Made by a program: the position numbers and the translations under genes
From: Stutzerimonas stutzeri
GTDB lineage: Bacteria; Pseudomonadota; Gammaproteobacteria; Enterobacterales; Pasteurellaceae
Assembly (NCBI GenBank): GCA_901420285.1
Contig: CABDVE010000001.1
Coordinates: 1,736,001 to 1,800,000 of the forward strand
DNA length: 64,000 nt
Reading direction: 5' to 3'
Notes under the pieces: model-generated
Told to the model about the DNA's origin: nothing
Seen by the model: only the letters and a program-made list of their open reading frames with translations
Database searches by the model: none
In this document: in pieces, positions 7,117 through 17,040 of the stretch
How positions within the stretch are numbered: the stretch's first letter is position 1
Layout of the letters: each line of letters starts with the position of its first letter

Positions 7117-9270
7117 TTATACCGGGCGGATGCTGTCTGTATCCAATTTAGCATCAAACTCTTTTTGTAAGCGCAATAATTTGGGGTCTTGTTGCAGTTC
7201 GGTACGAGCCTGTTCGCACAAGTTTTGATAGACCTGTTTGCGTAAATCCATCGGGGTGAGCAAGCTGCGATCGTCTAATTGAATTTTGACAGAAATCGGT
7301 TTTCGGTAAAGTTGTTCGAGGGCTTGCGTTAACATTTTAATGCTGCGATCTTGGCACAAATGTGCTTTTTCGGAATGCAGTGCAAGCCGAATTTCATGTT
7401 CGTGTTTGCCAAGCAAGCAACAATTTAGCGCCAATTCTTTGGAAAAGCCGGTTACTCCACAACGTTCGATGATGTCTGTCCATTCGTCCTGTTCTTGGGT
7501 GATGGCGACAATGCGTAAACGCAGTTCCGGGGTGATGTCTTGCAAGATCGCCTGTTTAATGTCGGAAGGGCGCAAGCCGCTATCCACTTTGGCCAATTCC
7601 GGATTGCTCCATTCCCAGCGATAGGTTTCTGCGTCAAGCATTTGTTGTTCTTCTTGTTCGATTTCCGCGTTGTCTTCCATGCTATTTTCGACGGTTTGTA
7701 TGTCTTTCGGGATTTCGCGGGTGGCTTGCACGGTTTGCGACGCGGCAGTTTGATTTGCCGTTGGTTGCGCTTGAGGCTGAGGCGGTGTCATTGTGCGCAC
7801 CGGAAGAACGGTCATTTGGTGCGGTGCTGTTTGTGCGTCCAATGCATCTAGCTGATGCAAGGCTTCGCTCACCGCTGCTTGTTGTTCGGCATGTCGGGCT
7901 TGACGTTCGTTTTGTTCGATTTGATTGAGTTGCTCCAGCGCATCCAATGCAGCCAAACCGGCAAGGCTGAATGCGGTGCTGTTTGAGGATTCAGCGCTTT
8001 TCAATGCGGTGCTATTTGGCACGTTCGATACAGCGGAAGCGGGAGGAGAAGAGGCTGTCCCTTTTGCTTGATAAGCGGATTTCGTGTTTTGCGACAACAC
8101 CGGTAACTCAATATCATTGCCGGAACGTTGCGTTGCACTTTCTTGTGCGGGAGTACGCGGTTCGAGCGAATTAGTCTCGGCTGTTGCCGTAAGGAACTTT
8201 GGGTGAAATGCCAATGCCCTCAATAATGTCATTTCGGCGCCGGCACGACGATTCGGCGCGGCGTTTAATTCTTTTCGGCCGGATAGCATCACTTGGTAGA
8301 AAAATTGCACGTCTTCCGGTGCGATATGTTGCGCCAGAAACGTCAAATGTTCGTCTTCATCGGCCTTTTGCGGCAACAATTGCAGCAGTGCGATTTGATG
8401 CAGTTTTTCTGCGGTTTCCACCAATAATTCATCCCAATCGCCACCGTTGTCTGCAACGGATTGAACGGTTTTCATTAAGTTTTCTCCGTTGCCTTGGTGC
8501 AGCGCGTAGATGATGTCGATGGCTTGGCCGTCGTCTAACAAGCCTAACATGGCATTTACCACGTTCACCGTGATATGCCGGTTGCCCATGGCGATGGCTT
8601 GGTCGGTTAAACTTAATGCGTCGCGAATACTGCCCTGTGCGGCTTTGGCTAGTTTATCCAAAGCCAAAGGTTCGAATTCGATCTGTTCTTGCGTCAGAAT
8701 ATGCGCGAGATGCTGAGAAATTTGCGTTTCATCCAAGGCTTTTAAATGGAACTGCATACAGCGCGATAAGATCGTGACCGGCAATTTTTGGGGATCCGTG
8801 GTGGCGAGCAAGAATTTCACGTATTCGGGCGGTTCTTCCAAGGTTTTTAACAAGGCATTGAAAGAATGACGCGACAACATATGCACTTCATCAATAAGAT
8901 ACACTTTGAAGCGGCCGACGACCGGTTTGTATTGCACGTTATCCAGCAATTCGCGCGTGTCTTCCACTTTGGTGCGCGACGCTGCATCAATTTCGATTAA
9001 GTCGATAAAGTTGCCTTGCTCAATGGCTTTGCAATTTTCACATTCACCGCACGGGTGATCCGTGATGCCGTTTTTAATGCAATTCAAGCCTTTGGCGAAC
9101 AAACGCGCGATGGAAGTTTTGCCAACGCCGCGGGTGCCGGAAAACAGGTAGGCGTGGTGCAGCCGTTGTTCTTTTAAACCGTTGGAAAGCGCGGTGAGGA
9201 TATGCCCCTGTCCGACGACTTCTTCAAAGGTTTGCGGCCGCCATTTGCGGGCTAAAACTTGGTAGCTCAT
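7117..9270 (-). CDS. dnaX: DNA polymerase III subunits gamma/tau
   Basis: 717 residues. The N-terminal AAA+ clamp-loader module has Walker A GTRGVGKTS (about residue 45), a zinc site in CGECENC, Walker B LIDEVHMLS and the SRC motif LSRCMQF. A low-complexity Q/A-rich linker (about 380-560) precedes the tau C-terminal domain that binds polymerase and helicase. The linker carries NSTALKSAESSNSTAF, encoded by two copies or near-copies of the CAATGCGGTGCT motif (about 7972 and 8002). I see no A-AAA-AAG slippery site of the E. coli type, so separate gamma production is not supported by sequence. The gene follows apt with a repeated leader between them. Confidence 0.96.
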   Translation of the reverse strand: MSYQVLARKWRPQTFEEVVGQGHILTALSNGLKEQRLHHAYLFSGTRGVGKTSIARLFAKGLNCIKNGITDHPCGECENCKAIEQGNFIDLIEIDAASRTKVEDTRELLDNVQYKPVVGRFKVYLIDEVHMLSRHSFNALLKTLEEPPEYVKFLLATTDPQKLPVTILSRCMQFHLKALDETQISQHLAHILTQEQIEFEPLALDKLAKAAQGSIRDALSLTDQAIAMGNRHITVNVVNAMLGLLDDGQAIDIIYALHQGNGENLMKTVQSVADNGGDWDELLVETAEKLHQIALLQLLPQKADEDEHLTFLAQHIAPEDVQFFYQVMLSGRKELNAAPNRRAGAEMTLLRALAFHPKFLTATAETNSLEPRTPAQESATQRSGNDIELPVLSQNTKSAYQAKGTASSPPASAVSNVPNSTALKSAESSNSTAFSLAGLAALDALEQLNQIEQNERQARHAEQQAAVSEALHQLDALDAQTAPHQMTVLPVRTMTPPQPQAQPTANQTAASQTVQATREIPKDIQTVENSMEDNAEIEQEEQQMLDAETYRWEWSNPELAKVDSGLRPSDIKQAILQDITPELRLRIVAITQEQDEWTDIIERCGVTGFSKELALNCCLLGKHEHEIRLALHSEKAHLCQDRSIKMLTQALEQLYRKPISVKIQLDDRSLLTPMDLRKQVYQNLCEQARTELQQDPKLLRLQKEFDAKLDTDSIRPV

Positions 9271-9312
9271 TTCGATCCGTTGCTCATTTCGATCCGTTGC
9301 TCATTTCGATCA
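9267..9312 (-). repeat. 17-bp tandem repeat carrying the dnaX start and two leader mini-ORFs
   Basis: The plus-strand unit TCATTTCGATCCGTTGC occurs at 9267-9283 and 9284-9300, and again partially from 9301. On the coding strand each unit supplies GGATCGAAATGA, so ATG codons occur at 9304, 9287 and 9270. The first two open six-codon frames, MSNGSK followed by stop, whose TGA overlaps the next ATG as ATGA; the third is dnaX itself. Confidence 0.8.
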
Positions 9313-9855
9313 TTAATGGCCGGCAAAATTAACTAAGGTGTAGCACTGCACACCCAGAGCGCTTAAGCGTTTTTCGCCGCCTAATTCCGGCAAATTAATC
9401 ACAAATGCGGCGTGTTTGACTTTACCGCCTAAGCGTTCTACCAATTTCACTGTGGCTTCGACGGTACCGCCGGTGGCCAATAAGTCATCGATAATTAATA
9501 CGTTATCGCCGGCAGAAATGGCGTCGGTGTGAATTTCCAAGGTGTCTTCGCCGTATTCGAGTTGATAAGATTGCGAGATGGTTTCGCGCGGTAATTTTTT
9601 CGGCTTGCGCACTAATTCAAAGGGTAAGCCCAACGCGAGCGCGACCGGCGCTCCGAAGATAAAACCGCGCGATTCGGTGCCAAGTACTTTGGTGATGTTT
9701 TTGTCGCGATATTGCTCTACGATTAAATCTACCGTTGCTTTAAATGCTGCCGGAACTTCAAGCAAGGCAGTGATATCGCGGAAGATAATGCCTTCCTTAG
9801 GATAATTAGGAATGGATTTGATGGAAGATTTGATGAGTTCAAGTTGTGCGTTCAT
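9313..9855 (-). CDS. apt: Adenine phosphoribosyltransferase
   Basis: 180 residues starting [19 protein letters not shown]. It converts adenine and PRPP to AMP in purine salvage. The PRPP-binding loop is [13 protein letters not shown], with the upstream [15 protein letters not shown] typical of Apt. The start at 9855 fits the family N-terminus; an open frame extends 55 codons further but crosses the 9963-9996 hairpin and is not conserved-looking. dnaX follows eight bases after the stop through the 17-bp repeats, so the two genes are probably coupled. Confidence 0.95.
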   Translation of the reverse strand: MNAQLELIKSSIKSIPNYPKEGIIFRDITALLEVPAAFKATVDLIVEQYRDKNITKVLGTESRGFIFGAPVALALGLPFELVRKPKKLPRETISQSYQLEYGEDTLEIHTDAISAGDNVLIIDDLLATGGTVEATVKLVERLGGKVKHAAFVINLPELGGEKRLSALGVQCYTLVNFAGH

Positions 9856-9962
9856 AAATAAGCTCAATAAAATGAAAGAAAAATCGAGGTTTTTTAGGCT
9901 CGGCATTCTATCATAAAAATGTCGAACTAAACGGAAAATTCCTGTTGGCGAACATACAAAAC

Positions 9963-9996
9963 AGCACCGCATTGGAGGCGCTTTCAATGCGGTGCT
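9963..9996. repeat. Inverted pair of CAATGCGGTGCT motifs
   Basis: AGCACCGCATTG (9963-9974) and CAATGCGGTGCT (9985-9996) are perfect inverses with a 10-base loop. The pairing extends outward as AACAGC/GCTGTT and is followed leftwards by TTTTG, so it can end leftward transcripts from mepS before apt. Confidence 0.85.
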
Positions 9997-10031
9997 GTTA
10001 TGCCTGTAAACCGGCGGCAAAGGACGAAAGA

Positions 10032-10064
10032 AAGGCCGAATCGGATTTTCATCGATTCGGCCTT
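10032..10064 (-). terminator. Terminator after mepS
   Basis: AAGGCCGAATCG (10032-10043) pairs with CGATTCGGCCTT (10053-10064), followed leftwards by a T-rich stretch (TTCGTCC). It lies 26 bases after the mepS stop. Confidence 0.65.
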
Positions 10065-10089
10065 AACCTGCTTTAACGCGCGTGCATTT

Positions 10090-10635
10090 TTACATTATGC
10101 GACGGGATTGGGTATAGGTTTTTGCCCAATAATCTTCATCCAGCGAACTGATGGTGACACCTTGACTGGTGCTAGCGTGCATAAATTGGTTGTTGCCCAG
10201 ATAAACGCCTACATGACTATTGCGGCGGAAAAAGACTAAATCGCCTTTGCGTAACTCGTGTTTGCCGATTTTACGCCCTAAATAACGTTGTTCGGCGGTG
10301 GAACGCGGAAGTTCAATACCGTAAGCAGACCAAAATGCGGTTTGCATAAAGGCGGAACAATCAATGCCATGTTTGCCAGTACCGCCCATGCGATAACGGG
10401 TTCCCGCCCATTCGTTATAAACGGCGGCAAGGGCTTTGTCATCGCCTAAGCTAAATTGTGGACGGTTTGTTTTTAATTTGTGACGAACGTTGCCATTTTC
10501 TAAGTTTTCGATTAATCCGCTAAGTTGTGCGTCATCACTTTCTGAGATTTTGCCGTGATGTGCGTTATTGCTCCCGCTCGAACAGGCGGTGGCTAATGTG
10601 GCCAGGCCGATAATTATGAAAAGTCGCTTTAACAT
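10090..10635 (-). CDS. mepS: NlpC/P60 lipoprotein peptidoglycan endopeptidase (Spr/MepS-like)
   Basis: 181 residues. The lipoprotein signal MLKRLFIIIGLATLATAC has its lipidated Cys at residue 18. The C-terminal NlpC/P60 domain shows catalytic Cys in GIDCSAFMQ, followed by RSTAEQ and the catalytic His region NSHVGVYLGNNQFMHAS. Members cleave D-Ala-meso-DAP cross-links to allow peptidoglycan expansion. Length and layout match MepS/Spr; the related NlpC lipoprotein is the alternative name. Flanked by terminators on both sides, so it is a single-gene unit. Confidence 0.85.
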   Translation of the reverse strand: MLKRLFIIIGLATLATACSSGSNNAHHGKISESDDAQLSGLIENLENGNVRHKLKTNRPQFSLGDDKALAAVYNEWAGTRYRMGGTGKHGIDCSAFMQTAFWSAYGIELPRSTAEQRYLGRKIGKHELRKGDLVFFRRNSHVGVYLGNNQFMHASTSQGVTISSLDEDYWAKTYTQSRRIM

Positions 10636-10760
10636 AGTAAAAATCTTGAAATAATGAAAAGATATAAGAAATAAAATCTTCAGAAGCCTATCAAATATAG
10701 CCTTAAATAGCCAGCTAAAATTATATTTTTATGTAAATTCGTGCGATTTTTAGGAAAAAT

Positions 10761-10786
10761 AAAGGCAATCCATCGGGATTGCCTTT
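10761..10786 (-). terminator. Terminator after lpdA
   Basis: AAAGGCAATCC (10761-10771) pairs with GGATTGCCTTT (10776-10786) around ATCG; leftwards it is followed by ATTTTTCC. Confidence 0.8.
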
Positions 10787-10804
10787 TAATCATTTTAAAA
10801 TTAA

Positions 10805-12229
10805 TTATTTTTTCTTCGCTTTCGCATTTGGAAGATCGGTAATCGATCCTTCAAACACTTCCGCCGCTAAACCGACGGATTCGTGCAAAGTTGGGTGAGC
10901 GTGGATAGTGAGTGCGATATCTTCCGCATCGCATCCCATTTCAATGGCAAGACCGATTTCGCCTAATAATTCACCACCGTTACTGCCAACGATGGCGCCA
11001 CCTAATACGCGATGGGTATTTTTATCGAAAATCAGTTTGGTCATTCCTTCCGAACATTCGGAGGCAATCGCACGACCGGAAGCCGCCCAAGGGAATTTTG
11101 CCACTTCGTAATTCAACCCTTCTTGCTTACATTCTTTTTCGGTTTTACCGACCCATGCCACTTCAGGCTCGGTGTAAGCGATGGACGGAATCACTTTCGG
11201 ATCAAAATAATGTTTTTGGCCTGCAATTACTTCCGCAGCGACATGGCCTTCGTGTACGCCTTTGTGCGCCAACATCGGTTGACCGACAATATCGCCGATG
11301 GCGAAAATATGCGGCACATTGGTACGCATTTGTTTATCAACACGAATGAAACCGCGTTCATCCACTTCCACGCCCGCTTTGCCGGCATCAATTAATTTAC
11401 CGTTTGGTACACGACCGATTGCTACGAGCACCGCATCGTAACGTTTTGTATCGTTGCAGGCTTTACCTTCCATGGAAACATAAATGCCGTCGTCTTTCGC
11501 TTCCACTGCTGTGACTTTGGTTTCAAGCATCAACTTGAATTTTTTCTCGATTTGTTTGGTGTAAATCGCAACGATGTCTTTATCCGCCGCCGGAATTACT
11601 TGGTCGAACATTTCGACTACTTCGATTTCAGAACCAAGCGCATGGTAAACCGTGCCCATTTCCAAACCGATGATACCGCCGCCCATGATAAGCAATTTTT
11701 TGGGCACTTCTTTTAATTTAAGGGCGTCGGTGGAATTCCAAATACGCGGATCTTCATGCGGAATAAACGGTAATTCAATTGGACGCGAACCCGCCGCGAT
11801 AATGGCATTGTCGAATTTAATTGTGGTTGGACGACCATCGCGATCACGCGCAATGAGGGTATTCGGATCGGTAAACGCGGCTAAACCTTCGACGACCGTT
11901 ACTTTACGTTGTTTCGCCATACCGGCTAAACCGCCGGTTAATTTTGCAACAACGGCTTCCTTGCCCGCGCGCACTTCATCCAGATCAATACGCGGTTCGC
12001 CGAAATACACGCCGTTTTTATTTGCCTGTTTGGCTTCTTCAATCACTTTTGCCACGTGCAATAAGGCTTTCGACGGAATACAACCGACATTTAAACACAC
12101 ACCGCCAAGAGTCGAATAGCGTTCAACCAGAACGGTTTCTAAGCCTAAATCCGCACAACGGAATGCGGCTGAATAACCTGCCGGCCCGGCACCAAGTACT
12201 ACGACTTGGGTTTTAATTTCTTTACTCAT
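10805..12229 (-). CDS. lpdA: Dihydrolipoyl dehydrogenase (E3)
   Basis: 474 residues starting MSKEIKTQVVVLGAGPAGYS. The FAD-binding GxGxxG is followed by the redox disulfide GGVCLNVGCIPSK. An NAD-binding GGGIIGLEMG segment and the C-terminal catalytic HAHPTLHES complete the fold. It reoxidises the lipoyl groups of pyruvate and 2-oxoglutarate dehydrogenases. The start at 12229 fits E3; a longer frame to 12316 runs into the upstream inverted repeat. It is last in aceE-aceF-lpdA, separated from aceF by 145 bases holding that repeat. Confidence 0.97.
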   Translation of the reverse strand: MSKEIKTQVVVLGAGPAGYSAAFRCADLGLETVLVERYSTLGGVCLNVGCIPSKALLHVAKVIEEAKQANKNGVYFGEPRIDLDEVRAGKEAVVAKLTGGLAGMAKQRKVTVVEGLAAFTDPNTLIARDRDGRPTTIKFDNAIIAAGSRPIELPFIPHEDPRIWNSTDALKLKEVPKKLLIMGGGIIGLEMGTVYHALGSEIEVVEMFDQVIPAADKDIVAIYTKQIEKKFKLMLETKVTAVEAKDDGIYVSMEGKACNDTKRYDAVLVAIGRVPNGKLIDAGKAGVEVDERGFIRVDKQMRTNVPHIFAIGDIVGQPMLAHKGVHEGHVAAEVIAGQKHYFDPKVIPSIAYTEPEVAWVGKTEKECKQEGLNYEVAKFPWAASGRAIASECSEGMTKLIFDKNTHRVLGGAIVGSNGGELLGEIGLAIEMGCDAEDIALTIHAHPTLHESVGLAAEVFEGSITDLPNAKAKKK

Positions 12230-12281
12230 TTTTACCTCGTAAAAACGTTTAAAATATTGACTGCACTTTCTTGCGATCTTT

Positions 12282-12373
12282 GTAGGGTGGGCTTTTAGCC
12301 CACCAATAGATCTCATTAATCGGTGGGCTGAAGCCCCCCCTACAGAATCAGTAGGCTGAAGCCCATCCTGCAG
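12282..12373. repeat. Inverted GTAGGGTGGGCTTxAGCCCACC-type intergenic repeat
   Basis: The left arm (12282-12304) and right arm (12322-12343) are near-perfect inverses, each itself partly palindromic (GGGCTTTTAGCCC). A third decayed arm follows (12351-12373, GTAGGCTGAAGCCCATCC). Located between aceF and lpdA, it would fold into a long hairpin in the operon mRNA. Confidence 0.75.
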
Positions 12374-12374
12374 A

Positions 12375-14288
12375 TTACATAATTAAGCGACGTAAATCCG
12401 CTAATATGGCACCGATGTAACTAATGAAACGCGCCCCGTCCGCACCGTCGATTACACGGTGATCGAAGGACAATGACATCGGTAAAATTAGACGCGGTGT
12501 AAATTCTTTACCGTTCCATACCGGTTCCATGGAAGATTTGGATACGCCCAAAATCGCTACTTCCGGTGCATTTACGATCGGCGCGAAATGTGTCGTGCCG
12601 ATGCCGCCGAGGCTGGAAATAGTAAAACAACCGCCTTGCATATCCGATGCGGTAAGTTTGCCGTCACGAGCTTTTTTCGAGACTTCCATCAATTCGCGAG
12701 AAAGTTCGATGATGCCTTTTTTGTTCACGTTTTTGAACACCGGCACGACCAAGCCGTTCGGTGTATCTACCGCTACGCCGATGTTGATGTATTTTTTCAA
12801 GATCAAGCGTTGTGCGTCTTCAGTGATTGAGCTGTTGAAACGCGGATAGGCTTCTAAGGCTTTCGCCACCGCTTTCATGATAAATACGACAGGCGTAATT
12901 TTCACGCCGAGTTTTTGTTTTTCGGACAAGGCGTTTTGTTCTTTACGGAACGCTTCCAAATCGGTGATATCCGCTTTGTCGAAGTGCGTCACATGTGGGA
13001 TCATCACCCAGTTACGATGTAAGTTCGCACCGGAAATCTTATTGATACGGCTTAATTCTACTTCTTCGATTTCGCCGAATTTACTGAAATCTACTTTCGG
13101 CCATGGTAGCAAACCTAAGCCCGCACCGTTTGCTGCTCCGTTGCCCGGTTGAACTGTCGAAACAGCACCGCATTCGAAAGCCTTCACTGCGGTTTTTACG
13201 TAAGCTTCGATATCTTCTTTAACGATGCGACCTTTACGGCCGGTACCTTTCACACGATCAAGGTTTACGCCGAATTCACGCGCTAAACGACGAATAATCG
13301 GCGTTGCGTGCGCATAACCCGCACTCGCCACCACTTGTTCTTGGCTTAAACCGGAAATATTGCCGCTTTGCGGTGCTGAGGCCGGTGCTACCGGTGTCGG
13401 AGCGGTTTGTGTCGCAGCCGGTGCAACTTGCGCATCCAATGCGGTGCTCGATGCAGCTCCCGCCACAGATCCCGCCACTTCAAAGCGCATAATTAATGAA
13501 CCGGTAGAAACTTTATCGCCTGATTTCACTAAGATTTCTTTTACCACACCGGCAAACGGAGCCGGAACTTCCATTGAAGCTTTGTCGCCTTCAACAGTAA
13601 TTAACGATTGTTCTGCAGAAACGGTATCACCGACGGCTACCATAATTTCAGTGACATTCACTTCGTCACCACCGATATCCGGTACGTTGACATCTTTGAT
13701 TGCCGCTGTTGCCGGAGCCGCGGTTGGTGCATCTTGCGCCGGTGTTGAAGCCGCCGGTGCTGCGTCCGCCACGGCGAACTTCATAATGAGTTTGCCGGTA
13801 GTTACTTTATCGCCTACATTAATTAAAATTTCTTTCACCACTCCGGCGATTGGCGCAGGAACTTCCATTGAGGCCTTGTCGCCTTCAACGTTGATGATGG
13901 ATTGATCAACTTCTACGCGGTCGCCCACTTTCACCATGATGTCGGTAACATTGACTTCGTCGGAACCGATATCCGGTACGTTCACCTCAACCACGCTTGC
14001 CGCAGCAGGCGCTGTAGGTGTCGGAGCGGCTTGCGCAGGAGCAGGCGCTGCCGCGTCGGCAGATGCTAAAACGAGCATCGGCGTGCCGGTGGTGACTTTA
14101 TCGCCCACTTTCACCAACACTTCTTTCACCACGCCCGCTTCCGGCGCCGGAACTTCCATTGAGGCTTTATCACCTTCAACGCTAATAATGCTTTGATCTG
14201 CCGCAATGGTGTCGCCCACTTTTACCATCACTTCAGTTACGGTAACTTCATCACTACCGATATCAGGAATTTGAATTTGTTTTGACAT
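12375..14288 (-). CDS. aceF: Pyruvate dehydrogenase E2, dihydrolipoyl acetyltransferase
   Basis: 637 residues. There are three tandem lipoyl domains, each with the lipoylation motif [11 protein letters not shown], joined by Ala/Pro-rich linkers. A peripheral subunit-binding domain follows ([20 protein letters not shown]), then the catalytic core ending in [17 protein letters not shown]. It transfers acetyl groups to CoA in the pyruvate dehydrogenase complex. The linker after the third lipoyl domain contains SSTALDAQV, written by a copy of the CAATGCGGTGCT motif at 13437. It lies 60 bases downstream of aceE. Confidence 0.97.
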   Translation of the reverse strand: MSKQIQIPDIGSDEVTVTEVMVKVGDTIAADQSIISVEGDKASMEVPAPEAGVVKEVLVKVGDKVTTGTPMLVLASADAAAPAPAQAAPTPTAPAAASVVEVNVPDIGSDEVNVTDIMVKVGDRVEVDQSIINVEGDKASMEVPAPIAGVVKEILINVGDKVTTGKLIMKFAVADAAPAASTPAQDAPTAAPATAAIKDVNVPDIGGDEVNVTEIMVAVGDTVSAEQSLITVEGDKASMEVPAPFAGVVKEILVKSGDKVSTGSLIMRFEVAGSVAGAASSTALDAQVAPAATQTAPTPVAPASAPQSGNISGLSQEQVVASAGYAHATPIIRRLAREFGVNLDRVKGTGRKGRIVKEDIEAYVKTAVKAFECGAVSTVQPGNGAANGAGLGLLPWPKVDFSKFGEIEEVELSRINKISGANLHRNWVMIPHVTHFDKADITDLEAFRKEQNALSEKQKLGVKITPVVFIMKAVAKALEAYPRFNSSITEDAQRLILKKYINIGVAVDTPNGLVVPVFKNVNKKGIIELSRELMEVSKKARDGKLTASDMQGGCFTISSLGGIGTTHFAPIVNAPEVAILGVSKSSMEPVWNGKEFTPRLILPMSLSFDHRVIDGADGARFISYIGAILADLRRLIM

Positions 14289-14307
14289 TGTTTGTTCCTT
14301 TAATAAA

Positions 14308-14337
14308 TGCGGTCAAAATTTTTATTTTTTGACCGCA
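14308..14337 (-). other. Intercistronic hairpin between aceE and aceF
   Basis: TGCGGTCAAAA (14308-14318) pairs perfectly with TTTTGACCGCA (14327-14337). The GCGGTC core resembles uptake-signal sequences. Without a long T tract it may be a partial terminator or mRNA-stabilising hairpin. Confidence 0.55.
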
Positions 14338-14348
14338 GTTTTCATCAA

Positions 14349-17006
14349 TTATGCATAGAGCGGATTGATGCGATCCACATTCAAGCCGAATTTCGCAATG
14401 GCATCCGCAACCACTTGGTTCGTTACCGTACCTTCTTTCGCTAATTGAGAAAGCGCTGCCACTACAACATAACGCGCATCCACTTCAAAGTGTTCGCGTA
14501 AATTTGCACGGCTGTCCGAACGACCGAAACCGTCGGTACCTAACACGTGATAATATTTGGTTGGTACGAATGCACGGATCTGCTCGGCGTAAGATTTAAT
14601 ATAGTCGGTTGATGCCACAGTCGGTAAATCTGCCAATACTTGCGATACATAAGGTACACGTTGTTCTGCTGTCGGGTGCAATAAATTCCAACGTGCCGCA
14701 TCATGACCTTCGCGTGCCAATTCGTTAAACGAAGGCGCAGAGAAGACATCGGAAGTCACGCCGTAGTCATTAGCAAGGATCTGTGCCGCTTCACGCACGT
14801 GACGCATAATCGCACCGGAACCTAATAATTGAACATGGCCTTTGCCTTTACCTTCAACGGTTTCAAATTTATATAAACCTTTACGGATACCGTCTTCCGC
14901 ACCTTCCGGCATGGCCGGTTGTTCGGTTACTTCGTTTAAAGTGGTGATGTAATAGAACACGTCTTCTTGTTTTTCGCCGTACATACGTTGAATACCGTCT
15001 TGAACGATCACCGCAACTTCAAAGGCAAATGACGGATCGTAAGTGACACAATTAGGAATTACGCTCGCTTGAATATGGCTGTGACCGTCTTCGTGTTGTA
15101 AGCCTTCACCATTTAAAGTTGTACGACCTGAAGTACCGCCGATCATAAAGCCACGCGCAAGTTGGTCACCTGCAGCCCACATCATATCGCCCACACGTTG
15201 GAAACCAAACATGGAGTAATAAATGAAGAAAGGAATCATCGGTTGGTTATTTACAGAGTATGAGTTCGCTACCGCTAGCCAAGATGCCGTTGCACCTAAT
15301 TCGTTGATACCTTCTTGTAAGACCTGCCCATCTTTTGCTTCACGGTAATAAGCAACTAAATCGCGGTCTGACGGCACATAGTTTTGACCGTGCGGGTTAT
15401 AAATACCGATTTGACGGAATAATCCTTCCATACCGAACGTACGCGCTTCGTCCGCGACGATTGGCACAATAGTTTTACCGATATTTTTATCTTTTAATAA
15501 GGTATTTAATACACGAGTAAACGCCATGGTGGTTGAAATACCACGTGGTTGCGCATCCAATAACGCTTTAAATTCATCTAATGCAGGAACTTTATATTCC
15601 ACATCAAATTTTGCTCTACGCGCCGGCACATAACCGCCCAATGCTTTACGATGGCCGTGTAAGTAGTTGTATTCTTCGGAACCTTCGGCGAACTTGATAT
15701 ATTCAAGATTTTCCACTTGTTCGTCAGTTAATGGGAGTTGGAAATAGTCACGGAAACCTTTAAGACTGTCGTAAGACATTTTTTTCGATTGGTGTGCGGT
15801 ATTTTTACTTTCCGCTTCAGGGATTTTATAGCCTTTCACTTGTTGCGCTAAAATTACGACAGGTTTAGTCGCTTTTTGCGCTTTTACATAAGCCGCGTAA
15901 AGTTTTTCGCTGTCGTGCGCACCGCGACGTAACGCCCAGATTTCATCATCCGTCATATCCGCTACCAATGCGGCCGTTTCCGGATAACGACCGAAGAAAT
16001 GTTCGCGTACGTAAGCGCCGTCTTTCGACTTGAAGGTCAGGTAATCACCATCCACCACTTCCATCACTAATTGGGTCAATTTACCGGAAGTATCTTTCGC
16101 GAATAATTTATCCCAGTTGCTGCCCCATAATACTTTGATCACTTCCCAACCCGCACCGGTGAATAAGCCTTCTAATTCTTGCACAATTTTACCGTTACCG
16201 TTAACCGGGCCGTCTAAACGTTGAAGGTTACAGCTTATGGTAAAGATTAAGTTATCCAAGCCTTCGCGCGCAGCAAATGTTAAGGCGCCTTTAGACTCAA
16301 TTTCGTCCATTTCGCCATCACCTAAGAATGCGTAAACTTTTTGATCTTTAGTATCTTTCAAACCACGATTATCTAAGTATTTTAAGAAACGCGCTTGATA
16401 AATGGCGTTCACCGGGCCTAGCCCCATTGAAACGGTGGAGAATTGCCAGAATTCAGGCATTAATTTCGGGTGCGGATAAGAAGATAAACCATCGGCGAAC
16501 GCTTCTTGACGGAAATTATCCATTTGTTCTTCGGTCAAACGACCTTCTAAGAAGGCACGTGCGTACATGCCCGGTGCGGCGTGGCCTTGGAAGAAAATTA
16601 AGTCACCGCCGTTTTTCTCGGTCGCCGCTTTAAAGAAGTGGTTATAGCACACTTCATACATGGTCGCTGCCGATTGGAAAGTGGAAATATGACCGCCTAA
16701 GTCGAGATCTTTTTTCTGACTGCGTAAAACCATCGCAATTGCATTCCAACGCACGGCAGAACGAATGCGGTGCTCGATAGCCTGATCACCCGGATACGCC
16801 GGTTGCTCGGAAACCGGAATCGTATTCACATATTCTGTGGTTACACCCGTCGGCAATGAAACGCCGCTAGTACGTGCTTGACCGATAACTTGTTCAACGA
16901 TGTATTGCGCGCGCTCGACACCTTCCTCACGAATCAAGGAATCTAATGATTTTAGCCAATCTTGGGTTTCGATTGGATCCACGTCATTTTTTAAAATCTC
17001 AGACAT
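14349..17006 (-). CDS. aceE: Pyruvate dehydrogenase E1 component
   Basis: 885 residues, the usual size of the homodimeric E1. It begins MSEILKNDVDPIETQDWL and has the thiamine diphosphate region GDGEMDEIESKGAL. Residues such as GHAAPGMYARAFLEGRL and IRAFVPTKYYHVLGTDGFGRS are characteristic. It decarboxylates pyruvate and reduces-acetylates the lipoyl groups of AceF. It is first in the aceE-aceF-lpdA operon, with two strong hairpins in its leader. Confidence 0.97.
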   Translation of the reverse strand: MSEILKNDVDPIETQDWLKSLDSLIREEGVERAQYIVEQVIGQARTSGVSLPTGVTTEYVNTIPVSEQPAYPGDQAIEHRIRSAVRWNAIAMVLRSQKKDLDLGGHISTFQSAATMYEVCYNHFFKAATEKNGGDLIFFQGHAAPGMYARAFLEGRLTEEQMDNFRQEAFADGLSSYPHPKLMPEFWQFSTVSMGLGPVNAIYQARFLKYLDNRGLKDTKDQKVYAFLGDGEMDEIESKGALTFAAREGLDNLIFTISCNLQRLDGPVNGNGKIVQELEGLFTGAGWEVIKVLWGSNWDKLFAKDTSGKLTQLVMEVVDGDYLTFKSKDGAYVREHFFGRYPETAALVADMTDDEIWALRRGAHDSEKLYAAYVKAQKATKPVVILAQQVKGYKIPEAESKNTAHQSKKMSYDSLKGFRDYFQLPLTDEQVENLEYIKFAEGSEEYNYLHGHRKALGGYVPARRAKFDVEYKVPALDEFKALLDAQPRGISTTMAFTRVLNTLLKDKNIGKTIVPIVADEARTFGMEGLFRQIGIYNPHGQNYVPSDRDLVAYYREAKDGQVLQEGINELGATASWLAVANSYSVNNQPMIPFFIYYSMFGFQRVGDMMWAAGDQLARGFMIGGTSGRTTLNGEGLQHEDGHSHIQASVIPNCVTYDPSFAFEVAVIVQDGIQRMYGEKQEDVFYYITTLNEVTEQPAMPEGAEDGIRKGLYKFETVEGKGKGHVQLLGSGAIMRHVREAAQILANDYGVTSDVFSAPSFNELAREGHDAARWNLLHPTAEQRVPYVSQVLADLPTVASTDYIKSYAEQIRAFVPTKYYHVLGTDGFGRSDSRANLREHFEVDARYVVVAALSQLAKEGTVTNQVVADAIAKFGLNVDRINPLYA

Positions 17007-17040
17007 AGGTTTTCCTTATCTGTTAATTAAATAAAAGTTA

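Noticed and set aside
7117-9270. Programmed frameshift in dnaX
   Set aside because: No A-AAA-AAG slippery sequence was seen in the coding strand near the domain III/IV boundary.
9313-10020. A 235-residue Apt with an N-terminal extension
   Set aside because: The extra 55 codons run through a hairpin of the dispersed motif and are not part of the family; the start at 9855 fits.
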